From positions 1 to 64,000 of the forward strand of contig JASAND010005463.1 in NCBI GenBank assembly GCA_030248195.1: a stretch of DNA of 64,000 nt, written 5' to 3'. The notes beneath the pieces were generated by a model. That model was not told the DNA's origin, did not search any database, and saw only the letters and a program-made list of their open reading frames with translations. Made by a program: the position numbers and the translations under genes. The stretch comes from Trissonchulus latispiculum. Taxonomy: Eukaryota; Nematoda; Enoplea; Enoplida; Ironidae. Position 1 is the stretch's first letter. Every line of letters starts with the position of its first letter. This document shows positions 22,161 to 31,890 of the stretch, piece by piece.

Positions 22161-24140
22161 TCTAACGAAGATTGCGAATTACAAGAACCCGCAAGAACAT
22201 CCGTACACAGCACAGCACCGACTGCGCCAACTTTGCTACGGATCTCTACTTTTGGAAGGCGTCCACCTACACCTGTCCAAGTACCTGTACCAGACAGCGA
22301 AATAACTAATTCAGAAAATACTAATCAAAACCTTTTATATCCTCAGGACGTGTTGAATGAAAGACATTCTCAGGTTACGCCATCCCTAACGACCACAACT
22401 GGAGAAGGTCAAATCCAGGCTGACGACCAAATCCCACGGACAAACCGTTCGTTATACCCTGAGACAGTATCTCAAATTGGAGCAGAAGGTAAAGCCTTCG
22501 TACCAACTATACCAGTGTTTGTCAATGGACAACCTGTAAAAGCACTCCTCGATACGGGATCTACGATTACCCTAATTGACAAGTCTAAATACGATAACTT
22601 GAACTTCAAAAATAAAGACACTGTGGTAAAACCACACTCTATTTCAGCAACCAGCATGACTGGGCACGCCCTAAATCTTGCTGGTGAGACCGAAATAACC
22701 ATCACAATTGGTACCAAGCAGTTCAAGCACCCTGCATACATAGTGCATAACGCGCCGCATGAGTGCATTATGGGAGTCGACATACTGCGTAGACTTGGCC
22801 CATTTACTATTGACCTGGAATCTGAAACGATCAGTTTTCTCAAGGATGAAAGTGTACCAGAAAAGTCGACAAACATGCACGTAACCGTGAGCGACGATAT
22901 TCCTCCACGTACTCAGGTTACTTTTGCCTGCAATGCGCTCAATAACAAAACCGGAGGAATGTTCGAGCCAAACAAACGTGTAGAGGATGCAACTGGACTA
23001 TACATTGCAAGAAGCCTTGTCAAAAACGGAATCGTAATTCCGACAAGAGTTCTCAATACTAGTGCAGCACCGATTAAACTCTGCAAAAATACGAAGATAG
23101 GCGTGGTGTGTACGATATGTCATGCCAATACGACAAGCAACCATACAAATTCTGCTGAACGTGTTAACGATCCCTTGGCAGACATTGACTTGTCCAATAG
23201 TAACATGACCAAACCCGAGAGAAATAAACTTCTCTCCTTATTAGGACAGTTTGCTGACGTCTTCGCCAAGGACGACAACAATATCGGACGTGCTACTGCC
23301 GTGGAACATACCATAGATACCGGAAATCATCCGCCTATTTATCAACGTCCATACCGGACGCCTGTATCACTACGATCGACAGTACGCCAAAGGCTACAGG
23401 ACTGGCTCAAGCACAAAATCATTGAACCAAGTTCTTCACCTTGGGCTTCCCCGATTGTGCTTGTGGCTAAGAAAGATGGAACCGTACGAATCTGTGTCGA
23501 CTTTAGAAAAATCAATGCCATTACAAAACGGGATGTATTCCCTTTGCCACGCATTGAGGACTTACTGAATTCGCTAGGAAAGGCTTGCTATTTCAGTACA
23601 CTGGATTTACAATCTGGCTATTATAATGTACAAATGAGCGACAAAGACAAAGAGAAAACCGCATTTACTTGCGAGGAAGGACTGTTTCAGTGTAATGTCA
23701 TGCCGTTTGGGTTAACTAATGCCCCAGCAACCTTTCAACGACTTATGAATTTAGTGTTAAGTGGGTTGCAAACGAAATTCTGCTTATGTTATCTGGATGA
23801 CATTATAATATATTCTGCTACATTTGAGCAGCATCTGGCAGATATAGCCACCGTGCTATCTCGCTTGCGTGAGCACAAACTTAAGCTAAAAGCCAAAAAG
23901 TGCCAGTTTGGCAGGCAGAACGTTACCTATCTAGGTCACACTATATCGAAAGAAGGTCTCCTACCGGAGGATGATAAAATTCGCAAGGTCAAGGACTATC
24001 CAGAACCTAAAACTATCACAGAACTCCGAAGCTTTCTGGGACTTGCTTCATCCTATCGTCGGTTTATTCGAAACTTCGCAAGAGTAGCAAGCCCACTGTA
24101 CAATTTACTCAAGAAAGAGTCACCTTACAAGTGGACATAG
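21546..24140 (+). CDS. pol: Env tail - protease - reverse transcriptase open frame
   Basis: One uninterrupted frame of 864 codons. It starts inside the env ectodomain, runs through its membrane anchor (about 21946-22010) and basic tail, a Ser/Thr/Pro-rich linker (22160-22490), an aspartic protease with ALLDTGSTITLID at about 22542-22580, and the reverse transcriptase. RT blocks: FPLPRIEDLL, LDLQSGYYNVQM, MPFGLTNAPATFQRLM, catalytic YLDDII at 23789-23806, and YLGHTISKEG. These are typical of Ty3/gypsy Pol, which copies the element RNA in the particle. The frame stops at a TAG (24138-24140), just where the RT connection continues in the same frame. Env and protease sharing a frame is highly unusual. 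Confidence 0.85.
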   Translation, partial: PISYARSPIQWICRLNREIPVQIYGKMYMYQSETGDLSPLQHIPEIRAFSWNSSEPWSFQPTIFSQIVMYNFSEITSEIGLNEIIGGLQHQQRIIKALSDKTAGNTPQQTAQSVVNGIMQKGFFGFLHGFAVSPWQLWVFLVCTYVTLSFLLLHCCPTNIRRNVLVNIPQNWPKFSGWARKRRKSTTRAIALRVRRKRRRSPNGSSNEDCELQEPARTSVHSTAPTAPTLLRISTFGRRPPTPVQVPVPDSEITNSENTNQNLLYPQDVLNERHSQVTPSLTTTTGEGQIQADDQIPRTNRSLYPETVSQIGAEGKAFVPTIPVFVNGQPVKALLDTGSTITLIDKSKYDNLNFKNKDTVVKPHSISATSMTGHALNLAGETEITITIGTKQFKHPAYIVHNAPHECIMGVDILRRLGPFTIDLESETISFLKDESVPEKSTNMHVTVSDDIPPRTQVTFACNALNNKTGGMFEPNKRVEDATGLYIARSLVKNGIVIPTRVLNTSAAPIKLCKNTKIGVVCTICHANTTSNHTNSAERVNDPLADIDLSNSNMTKPERNKLLSLLGQFADVFAKDDNNIGRATAVEHTIDTGNHPPIYQRPYRTPVSLRSTVRQRLQDWLKHKIIEPSSSPWASPIVLVAKKDGTVRICVDFRKINAITKRDVFPLPRIEDLLNSLGKACYFSTLDLQSGYYNVQMSDKDKEKTAFTCEEGLFQCNVMPFGLTNAPATFQRLMNLVLSGLQTKFCLCYLDDIIIYSATFEQHLADIATVLSRLREHKLKLKAKKCQFGRQNVTYLGHTISKEGLLPEDDKIRKVKDYPEPKTITELRSFLGLASSYRRFIRNFARVASPLYNLLKKESPYKWT

Positions 24141-24821
24141 CAATGCGATGAAAGCTTCAAAATACTGAAGCAATGCATTACCACGGCACCTATCTTGGCG
24201 TTCCCCAACATTAATAAGTCCTACCTGCTGCAAACTGATGCCAGTATACAAGGACTTGGAGCAGTTTTGTCACAGTTGGACGATAGCAATAAGGAACATC
24301 CAATTGCTTACGCTAGCAGAACGCTAACTAAAGCTGAGAAAAATTATCCAGTCATTGAATTGGAAACCCTAGCCATCGTCTTTGTCGTCAAATACTACCG
24401 ACACCTCATTTATGGACAAAAAGTGGTAGTAATCACCGACCACAGTCCACTCAAATGGCTGATGACAGTAAAAAGTCCTAGTGGTCGGCTAATGAGGTGG
24501 ATCTTACAGCTCCAGGAGTATAACCTAGAGATCCAATACAAACCAGGCAAGAAACACACAAACGCCGACGCAATGTCCCGTTTGCCGGAAACCGAACAGG
24601 AAACAATTGCCAATCCTACTGATAAGGTAGAAGACAGAGTCTTGCAACTCACGGTAACTGACAGCAAATCATTGAGAGACGCCCAACTTGTGCAAAGTGA
24701 CCTGGAACAGTTAATACAATATCTCGAAGACGGGAAACTACCCGATGATCCATCTGATGCCCACCGTGTTGGCGTGAACAGTTATCGATACTATATGTAT
24801 GACGGAGTTTTATACAAATGA
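24141..24821 (+). CDS. pol: RNase H domain of Pol, after an in-frame TAG
   Basis: Same frame as the RT, continuing straight after the TAG: QCDESFKILKQCITTAPIL is the usual RT-RNase H tether. RNase H motifs: LLQTDASIQGLGAVL (first Asp), YPVIELETLAIVFV (Glu), VITDHSPLKWL (Asp) and the distal GKKHTNADAMSRLP. It degrades RNA in the RNA/DNA hybrid. The TAG could be a point nonsense mutation. The frame ends at a TGA at 24819, while integrase continues in the +1 frame from 24799. Confidence 0.85.
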   Translation, partial: QCDESFKILKQCITTAPILAFPNINKSYLLQTDASIQGLGAVLSQLDDSNKEHPIAYASRTLTKAEKNYPVIELETLAIVFVVKYYRHLIYGQKVVVITDHSPLKWLMTVKSPSGRLMRWILQLQEYNLEIQYKPGKKHTNADAMSRLPETEQETIANPTDKVEDRVLQLTVTDSKSLRDAQLVQSDLEQLIQYLEDGKLPDDPSDAHRVGVNSYRYYMYDGVLYK

Positions 24822-26064
24822 ATATATCAAGGCAGGACCTCGAACAGTACGCCTTTATCACCAAGTGGTTATACCAAACAGTATGAGCTTTGATGTGTTC
24901 AAAGCGTGCCACGAAGAGTGCACTGCTTCACACCTCGGCTTTGACAAAACCTACCTTACCATTCTAAGCCGATATTGGTGGGATACAATCCGCCAAGACG
25001 TGAAAACGTGGTGCAAGCAATGCGATGGCTGCATGCGAAAAAAGAATCCGCCAAAGGCAGTAAAAGCGCCTTTAATGCCGATTCCTGTCGATGGTCCATG
25101 GAATCGTGTCGCGATCGACATTATCGGACCTCTCCCACAGACAGAAGAAGGCTACAAATACATTCTAGTATTCGTGGAATATTTGACCAAATGGGTCGAA
25201 GCCTTCCCCATGGTTGACACCACAGCAGAAAGTATAGCTAAAATCTTTGTAGAACAAATCGTCTGTAGATACTCATGCCCGAAACAACTTCTTTCCGAAC
25301 GAGGTCAAAATTTCCTCAGTGATCTCATGAAATCAGTTTGTACCTATTCGGGAGTACACAAAATCAACACAACTTCCTATCATCCGCAAACTGATGGCCT
25401 GTGCGAAAGGTTCAACGGAACCTTAATGAAGATGCTGAGTATGTACGTGTCTACTACACAGAAGGACTGGTCATCCTTCATAAACTTTGCACTATTTGCC
25501 TACCGAGTGTCTGTGCAGGCATCTACCCTTGATACACCTTTCTTCCTAAACTTTGGAAGAGAGCCAAGGCTACCTATTGATACACTGCTTCGTAACTCTA
25601 CCAGAAACTATTGTGAAATTGAAGACTACCGCTATGACCTTGTCTCTAATCTGTCTATAGCTTGGAAGGCCGCCAAAGAAGAAATAGCCGAAGCGCAATT
25701 GCGTCAAAAATGTCACTATGACACAAAAGCCATAGCTACTAACTATGCGGAAAATCAGCTGGTAATGCTTCACGTCCCACATGTAGGATCAGGAAAAACA
25801 AAGAAACTCAGTCGCCTTTGGCATGGACCTTATCGCATAGTCAACATTTCCTTACCAACTGTAGATATAATGGAATGTGGCAATCCAAATAAACCTGCTC
25901 AGAAGGTTCACGTCAATCGCCTGAAAGCAGTTACAGCTGCTACATACACTCCACTGCGTGAGCCGGAAGCTGGGCAAGCAAACGCCTCGCAAAAAGCCGA
26001 GGACATCAATGGATCTGAGCATAAAACGCATCCCTACAACTTGCGCCCACGTGCGCAGAACTAA
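24799..26064 (+). CDS. pol: Integrase with GPY/F module
   Basis: 421 codons from an internal ATG; the real N-terminus is continuous with RNase H after a +1 shift near 24815. Domains: HHCC zinc finger (HEECTASH, then CKQC), DDE core, and C-terminal GPY/F-type module (SRLWHGPYRIVN). No chromodomain follows. Catalytic residues: Asp in AIDIIGPLP (25117-25119), then Glu (GAA 25297-25299) in LLSERGQNF where an Asp is expected, then Glu in DGLCERFNGT (25405-25407). The D to E change at the second position probably impairs strand transfer. Ends at TAA 26062-26064. Confidence 0.85.
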   Translation: MTEFYTNEYIKAGPRTVRLYHQVVIPNSMSFDVFKACHEECTASHLGFDKTYLTILSRYWWDTIRQDVKTWCKQCDGCMRKKNPPKAVKAPLMPIPVDGPWNRVAIDIIGPLPQTEEGYKYILVFVEYLTKWVEAFPMVDTTAESIAKIFVEQIVCRYSCPKQLLSERGQNFLSDLMKSVCTYSGVHKINTTSYHPQTDGLCERFNGTLMKMLSMYVSTTQKDWSSFINFALFAYRVSVQASTLDTPFFLNFGREPRLPIDTLLRNSTRNYCEIEDYRYDLVSNLSIAWKAAKEEIAEAQLRQKCHYDTKAIATNYAENQLVMLHVPHVGSGKTKKLSRLWHGPYRIVNISLPTVDIMECGNPNKPAQKVHVNRLKAVTAATYTPLREPEAGQANASQKAEDINGSEHKTHPYNLRPRAQN

Positions 26065-26539
26065 TATGTCTTACTGTCCATCAAAATCTTGATATTGCGG
26101 TGAATCTATTCACATGTATACAAATGTATTTGTTATCTAATATCCGTCTATTTCCTGCACTATCCAAAACCATGTATGCATATGCATATCACCTATGTAT
26201 ATTACGCGGCATCTCCTAACGGACGTATAATAATATAACGAATATATAATACGTCAAACGTTTCTATATATAACGTTATACCTTGTAACCAACAGCATTT
26301 AAATGTCTATACATACAACGGCAATAAGCACAATTTGCAGAATGTATATACGTACATGCCTCACAATGCGGTATAGACAATATGCATCTAAATATTACGT
26401 ACCTTAAAGATTTCCTAATAGCCAATGTTGTAACAGGACTAACTGTCTGTGGTATCGTACATGACTTATGCGAATATGTAAGCCTATATACTGAAATTTA
26501 GCTATGTGCGTATACATGTACATAATATATATATATATA

Positions 26540-26638
<99 letters not shown>

Positions 26639-27350
26639 GTATATATATATATACATTGTTATATGACATGTATGTCTACATTACGTATATGGCACTGTCC
26701 ATTTATCTTCATATATACACATACGTATGCATATATTTACCGTAACCGTAGCTGAGGCTGTGGATACGTACTAAACTACGTCCCTTAGCACTCTACCGTA
26801 CTCTATAAAAGACTGCAAGTCAATATATATATGTGTGCATGTCTCCATAAACGTAATATTGCCAACAGACTATGTAAATGTGTACGCCCTCTGATTATTG
26901 AACATGTCTGGGAATTTTCTTTATAAACGTATCTCAAGTGCACAAACACACGTGCAGTCAATCTTTCCCTGCACGAAAGATTCATCATTCAACAGAATAC
27001 GTATATATTTCCCACAGCAGAATCCGTCAACTATAACATAAAGTAACAGCAATGTCTACCCCGTAGTGATGCGAATCGCACCGGATAAATATATCAAGTA
27101 CATGCATTTCTCAGTTATAAAATGAGCAGCTTACGCTTCTCATGGAATTATGTACTACCACAATTAAAGCAGAAATTTAATGTACATTATTCGCACCAAC
27201 TGTCTACAACAAAAGAAATAACATCCGCCACGGTCAAATTAAAAATCAGACACCGGGCAACAACGGAAAAAATTTATCAACCACACAAACATCCGTTCTC
27301 GAGAAGGGTCGGTTAATCACAAGCTTGCCCCGCCCAGAAAGACTCAAGCT
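26065..27350 (+). other. Provirus spacer after pol, non-coding
   Basis: AT-rich, with many tatacgta words and the (TA)n tract at 26520-26652. No credible gene. In an ordinary retrovirus env would sit here. Confidence 0.5.
26520..26652. repeat. (TA)n microsatellite
   Basis: About 130 bp of TA with two TG interruptions near the right end. Ile-Tyr frames across it are artefacts. Confidence 0.9.
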
Positions 27351-27358
27351 TGACACGG

Positions 27359-27390
27359 TATTTAAAGCAGAAATATTCCAAATTCAGTCA
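27359..27390 (+). promoter_or_regulatory. Internal promoter-like site before the 257-codon ORF
   Basis: TATTTAAA at 27359-27366 is followed 27 bases later by ATTCAGTCA (27382-27390), an initiator of the TCAGT type used by many invertebrate LTR elements. A cccgccc box lies just upstream (27329-27335). ORF start is 155 bp downstream. The same TATA-TCAGT spacing is seen in the LTR (37566 and 37597). Confidence 0.5.
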
Positions 27391-27541
27391 CTCTACATTC
27401 TGACTTCGAGTTGACCAGTCGGACATACTGTCCACTTGACTGAAGTCTACAACTGAAACTGTTGTACAGCCTGTTGTTTTATATCAGTCCGCTGCCAAAG
27501 TACCATAACTGCAGTGTATATTCATACTGCCTGATATTACT

Positions 27542-28315
27542 ATGGCTGAGCCTCAGCAGAATAATAATGGAAGTTACCCTCTTTTGAATTTAGAATATTT
27601 GAACAGCTTAGAAAGCAGTGCCGTTTTCAAATTTCTGCTGGCTCACTACGATATTATGGGTACTTCTTGGAATATTGACTACGCACAACCCACAGATATT
27701 TGGCTAAAAACGTTCTGTATGGGGAGTGAACTTTCCCCTACTATCCCACTCACTTGTTTTGGCGTGATCCGCGAACAGTCGGATCAACTCTATAAGGAGC
27801 TTCAGAAGTTCGATTCACTCAGCGACAAATTTGCGTCGTCATTCTCCCCACCTCACCTGGTCTATGCAACTAAAAATTTCTATGTAAAAATGCTCCACGC
27901 CGCAGCAGCTTCCAATTTACATCTCAGTGCACCGCCACTGCTTTCTATCTCTGACACATATGAATTCGCATCTGCGTTCAGTAATTTAACTCAATGGAAC
28001 CTCCGTTATTACGATTATTCGGATTTATGGGAGGCTGAAGCTGCCATTGGAGTCGAACCTATTCGCATAGCAGCGCGAGATGTGAAACTGGCTGCATACA
28101 GCCTACTAAGTGCTCGTTTTACAGATTCGAAGCTATCAGCTCACTTTACCTCCCTATACCAATCCATGAAAAATGGTAACTTTTACCCACTTACTGCAAG
28201 CCTAATGGACCTGATGCGTAATATGTTCCCCAAGTCCATTCGGCGACGAAACTTCGTGCAAATAACCCCATGTTTTGTGGATGAACCTCTGACCGAGTCC
28301 GAGGATTCCGACTAA
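27542..28315 (+). CDS. Unknown accessory protein of the provirus, 257 aa
   Basis: Clean ATG-to-TAA frame, the only intact long ORF of the provirus. I do not recognise a family. The protein is rich in Ser, Leu, Tyr and Phe, has no signal peptide or clear membrane segment, shows several amphipathic helical stretches (KLAAYSLLSARF), a basic SIRRR near the end, and an acidic C-terminus (ESEDSD). It lies after integrase, with its own promoter-like site upstream and a (TA)n tract after it. Position and separate promoter recall accessory genes between pol/env and the 3' LTR in complex retroviruses, but the function cannot be inferred. Its open state beside broken gag, env and pol is notable. Confidence 0.65.
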   Translation: MAEPQQNNNGSYPLLNLEYLNSLESSAVFKFLLAHYDIMGTSWNIDYAQPTDIWLKTFCMGSELSPTIPLTCFGVIREQSDQLYKELQKFDSLSDKFASSFSPPHLVYATKNFYVKMLHAAAASNLHLSAPPLLSISDTYEFASAFSNLTQWNLRYYDYSDLWEAEAAIGVEPIRIAARDVKLAAYSLLSARFTDSKLSAHFTSLYQSMKNGNFYPLTASLMDLMRNMFPKSIRRRNFVQITPCFVDEPLTESEDSD

Positions 28316-28580
28316 GCTATGCCTGTTACTAATGTGTTAATATGCTAATAACTTGCTAATAATTTGTATAAATACGTACCTGTACATTCATGCTCTCTGA
28401 GCAGCAAACATGGGCACATAATCACCCATCCAATGAATACATAATCACACTAGCAACATGAAATATAAGAAGTCCCGGATACAATCTCAGCAAACAAATA
28501 CGATTGCCTTTCGAATAATGCTAAACTGGCAACGTTCATAGCGTCTACTACGCTCAGAACGGTCGGTACAAACAGTACAT

Positions 28581-28589
<9 letters not shown>

Positions 28590-28648
<59 letters not shown>
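28590..28648. repeat. (TA)n microsatellite, left half
   Basis: Pure TA run ending at the left LTR of the nested element. It continues at 35902, so the nested element probably landed in this tract. Confidence 0.9.
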
Positions 28649-28651
<3 letters not shown>

Positions 28652-29048
28652 TGTTAACTACCGGTTTACTGTCCGGTAACTAAACCGGCACTTAAATGGC
28701 GAAACGATAGCAGGTTCTAATAAAGTCCTATCCTAAGGTGCAACTCGATCAAAGAAAAGTAAGTACCCTAACTAAAGAGGCCTTAATAAAAGAAGAAAGA
28801 CTGGCATATTTTAATAAGAACTTACGATGGGCTTTAATGGCAAACCATAAAGATTACAGCAAATATAGAGATGGCTCAATAGGCCGACACACTTGTACCA
28901 AAGACAATACAATACTGATTACATAAGCAATTAAGCTACCTTATATAAGCTAGATGGTTGCTGTTTATAGCAGTTACGTTGATCATTCACGAAAGACTAG
29001 TAAAGTAATTTAGGGCGGATTAACAGTTAGTAAAGTAGGTTTTTAACA
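28652..29048 (-). repeat. 3' LTR of nested element
   Basis: TGTTAACTACCGG...TTTTTAACA on the plus strand, with TGTTAA/TTAACA terminal repeats. Identical to 35505-35901 except for five substitutions. A 62-codon frame is present in both LTRs but shows no features of a gene. Confidence 0.9.
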
Positions 29049-29062
29049 TCATCCCCCTGGAA
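29049..29062 (-). other. Polypurine tract of nested element
   Basis: On the minus strand, ccagggggatga directly abuts the LTR start TGTTAAAAACC: the expected purine-rich primer for plus-strand synthesis. Confidence 0.65.
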
Positions 29063-31890
29063 ATAATTTTAGCGCCTGATAAAATTCCAAGACAACGAGA
29101 GTGCTACCGTAATTCGAGTAAAGAATAAAAAGTAAGTAAAGTCCCATTTCCAACACCGTATGAGCGGACCTAAACCGTGCAACACCGTGCGGTGCGCCAT
29201 TCAGATGCCCACATAAGAGTTAAAGAAAGAACTTCAAAAGAAAGAAAAATTTGGTAGCTATTGGTAGTCAAAATACAAGTAACCTCGAAACGTAGGGGTA
29301 GATGTTTCACATTGAACGTAAACTTGATAGCAATATTAGACTAACTGTAAATCCAATTTAGAAAAACAAGAATAAACGTAAGTTCACTAAGAAGAAAAGT
29401 CCCACAAATAGAAAACAAGTACCCTAAAGACCACTATTAGATAAAACCACACAATCACACAAAACCACTTCACACACAAAACAATCACACTTACAAATAC
29501 TTATACAGGCCTGACAATGCAAAAATTCACTGCTTTACAAGAATAATATACGACAAGTATTCTATACACAGTCAAAACACAAATTACCTTTACAACGATT
29601 TCAAAAGAGTAAATACGACAGATTTATCTTTACAACAGTGAAAAAGAAGACAAATATAGGTTGACAATGGATCTTATTACATGGCATTAAACAGCACATC
29701 TTATAAAATAAATGTAGCTTTAAGCTAACAGTAAAAAAGTCAAAAACAGTTCGAATTCACAGATTCAACAGGTATAAAGAGTAGAACAGAAACTACCGTG
29801 TCAGTACAATCCATTCTAACTCAACTCTTAAACCTATGGCATAAATGCCCTCAGCATCAATGAATTGCATTACCAAAATGGTAGTTTAAAAGAAGACAAT
29901 TTTAACACAAACAAACAAACCTAAATAAACCCTAAATAAACCTAACTTAAAGATCCAAATAATAGAAAGTCAAGAATTTAGTTTATCCGAAAGATAATAG
30001 TTTTCAAAGTGACCTAACTCACACAACTACAAATATGTCAACAACTTAACGAGTCATCCCCTGGTGAAAAATACGAGTACCCACGAGTAAAAACACAAAA
30101 AAAACAACACAGATATCCTATCCGGACAAAGCCAAAAATAATTCAAATACTATACAAAATCAAAGCTAACTACACAAAGAAAGATAGACAAAGAGAAAAA
30201 AACTAACAAACTACGTACTAACAAACTACAAAAAATAAAGCACAAAGGTTAAAGACACGTAATCAAAAGGCAAAAAAAAACAAAAAATACTATGGCATTT
30301 TAAGTTATAGTTCTTTGATGGCTGTTGGTATGCCTTGAGATTGAGCATAAAGCACCGATGGATGGAATGCACTCGAGATGGAATAGATAGCTGCATAGCT
30401 GAAAAAATAAAGCATTCACAACCATAAAAATACACGTATCAACCTAAGAGATTCAAAGTTTTGTAAATAAAGATCCAATAGAAAAGAGAAAAGATAGAGA
30501 TAGAAAAGAGAAAAGAATTTTCTAATGTGTTACAAAATCACGTTTTTACAAATGACTAAAGCTTCACTCAAAAAAAACTACTTAAGTACATCAAACACAT
30601 AAATACATCTTGAGTACCCTTTTAAGTCCGAGCTTTAAAGACTAAATTCAAGATAGAAAAGAAAAGAAGTTTTACAAAAGATAAGAGCTACTTTACACCG
30701 AAAATGGCTTGAGCTGAATTAGGTGTTAAAATAAGATATAGAATAAGTATAAGTATACTGCTCTAATCTACTGCCAAAATTACAAAGCAAATATAGAATA
30801 CAGTGAAAATACAAAGATAAACATAACATAATTAAGAATAAAGAAGCTTTATAACAGATTTTAGAATAAACGTGAAAATTCAAAAAGTCCAAATTCAATG
30901 CAGAATTAGCTTGCCAAACAAAGTAACAAATACAAAAGAAAAACGAACAGTGACCTAGCTACTAAACAACATATATATAGACGCTGGCATCTTGTTTTTA
31001 TTGGTCCTTTTAATATATGTAGGACTCGTTTTGCCTCTTTTTAGATGCCTTAATTTTCTCTGCGTCTCTATTTACAGCATTATTCTTTTTATGGGCTTTT
31101 TGCTGTATGCATAACGGTTAACAAATACAAAAGTCAAAATACAAAATTCAAAATAATGAAGTAGAATAAGTAAATGCCAAAGTAATAAAGAATCGAATAA
31201 CAATAACTCTGATTAATCCTAATTAATAACAAAAACAAAACTGACTAACAATATAATGGTGACTTCTCGCAATCCGTGCGCACAAAGTACTAAACTTGAC
31301 TAATAGTAGTACAAAACCGTATATGAGCGACTACGCGCTATCCGTACTATCAAAATACTAACAAATGACTATAGCAAGCTAATTCCAAATGAAAACCACT
31401 AAATTCGTCTTCAAAACAAAATAATGAGGCGTTTTAGGATTACACGTATATAATTAGCCTCTGAAGATTACTTCTTCTTCTTCACAACAACAACAACAAA
31501 ATAACAAATAAATTGCTTGCTCTTAAATGACTTCAAGGTAACTCAGATTAGTAAATTAGCAAAACAACAAAACAACTGCTTTTAAAAAAAATCCACAAAA
31601 GTAAGCTTTCAAGTAATTCAGATTAACGATTAGCAAAACTAGACCAAAAGTAGTACGAAAAGTAAAAAAATGAAAAACAAAATACAAGCGATACACACTA
31701 CCAGACGACAGCACTAGTCATATGTTTATAAGACTAGGAGCATTGTGGGTAGCTACGTACTATGTGAAGGAAAACTTGCACTTAGCACGCAAAAAATAAC
31801 GATATACAACCCGATGACCGTAAAGAATAATACCACTTTTCATTACTACTGTTATACGTATGTCTTGTATATACGTATATATATCCAATG
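29063..31890 (-). other. Interior of nested element, no coding capacity
   Basis: 2.8 kb of A-rich (plus strand) sequence with stops in all frames. No RT or integrase motif on either strand. It may carry packaging or filler sequence. Confidence 0.6.

Noticed and set aside
26020..26064. Chromodomain at the integrase C-terminus
   Set aside because: After the GPY/F module only about 60 residues remain, without aromatic-cage motifs.
26504..26755. Ile/Tyr repeat ORFs over the TA tract
   Set aside because: Direct translation of a (TA)n microsatellite; no gene signal.
28738..28926. 62-codon ORF, identical at 35591-35779
   Set aside because: Lies inside both LTRs of the nested element; identity is explained by LTR duplication.
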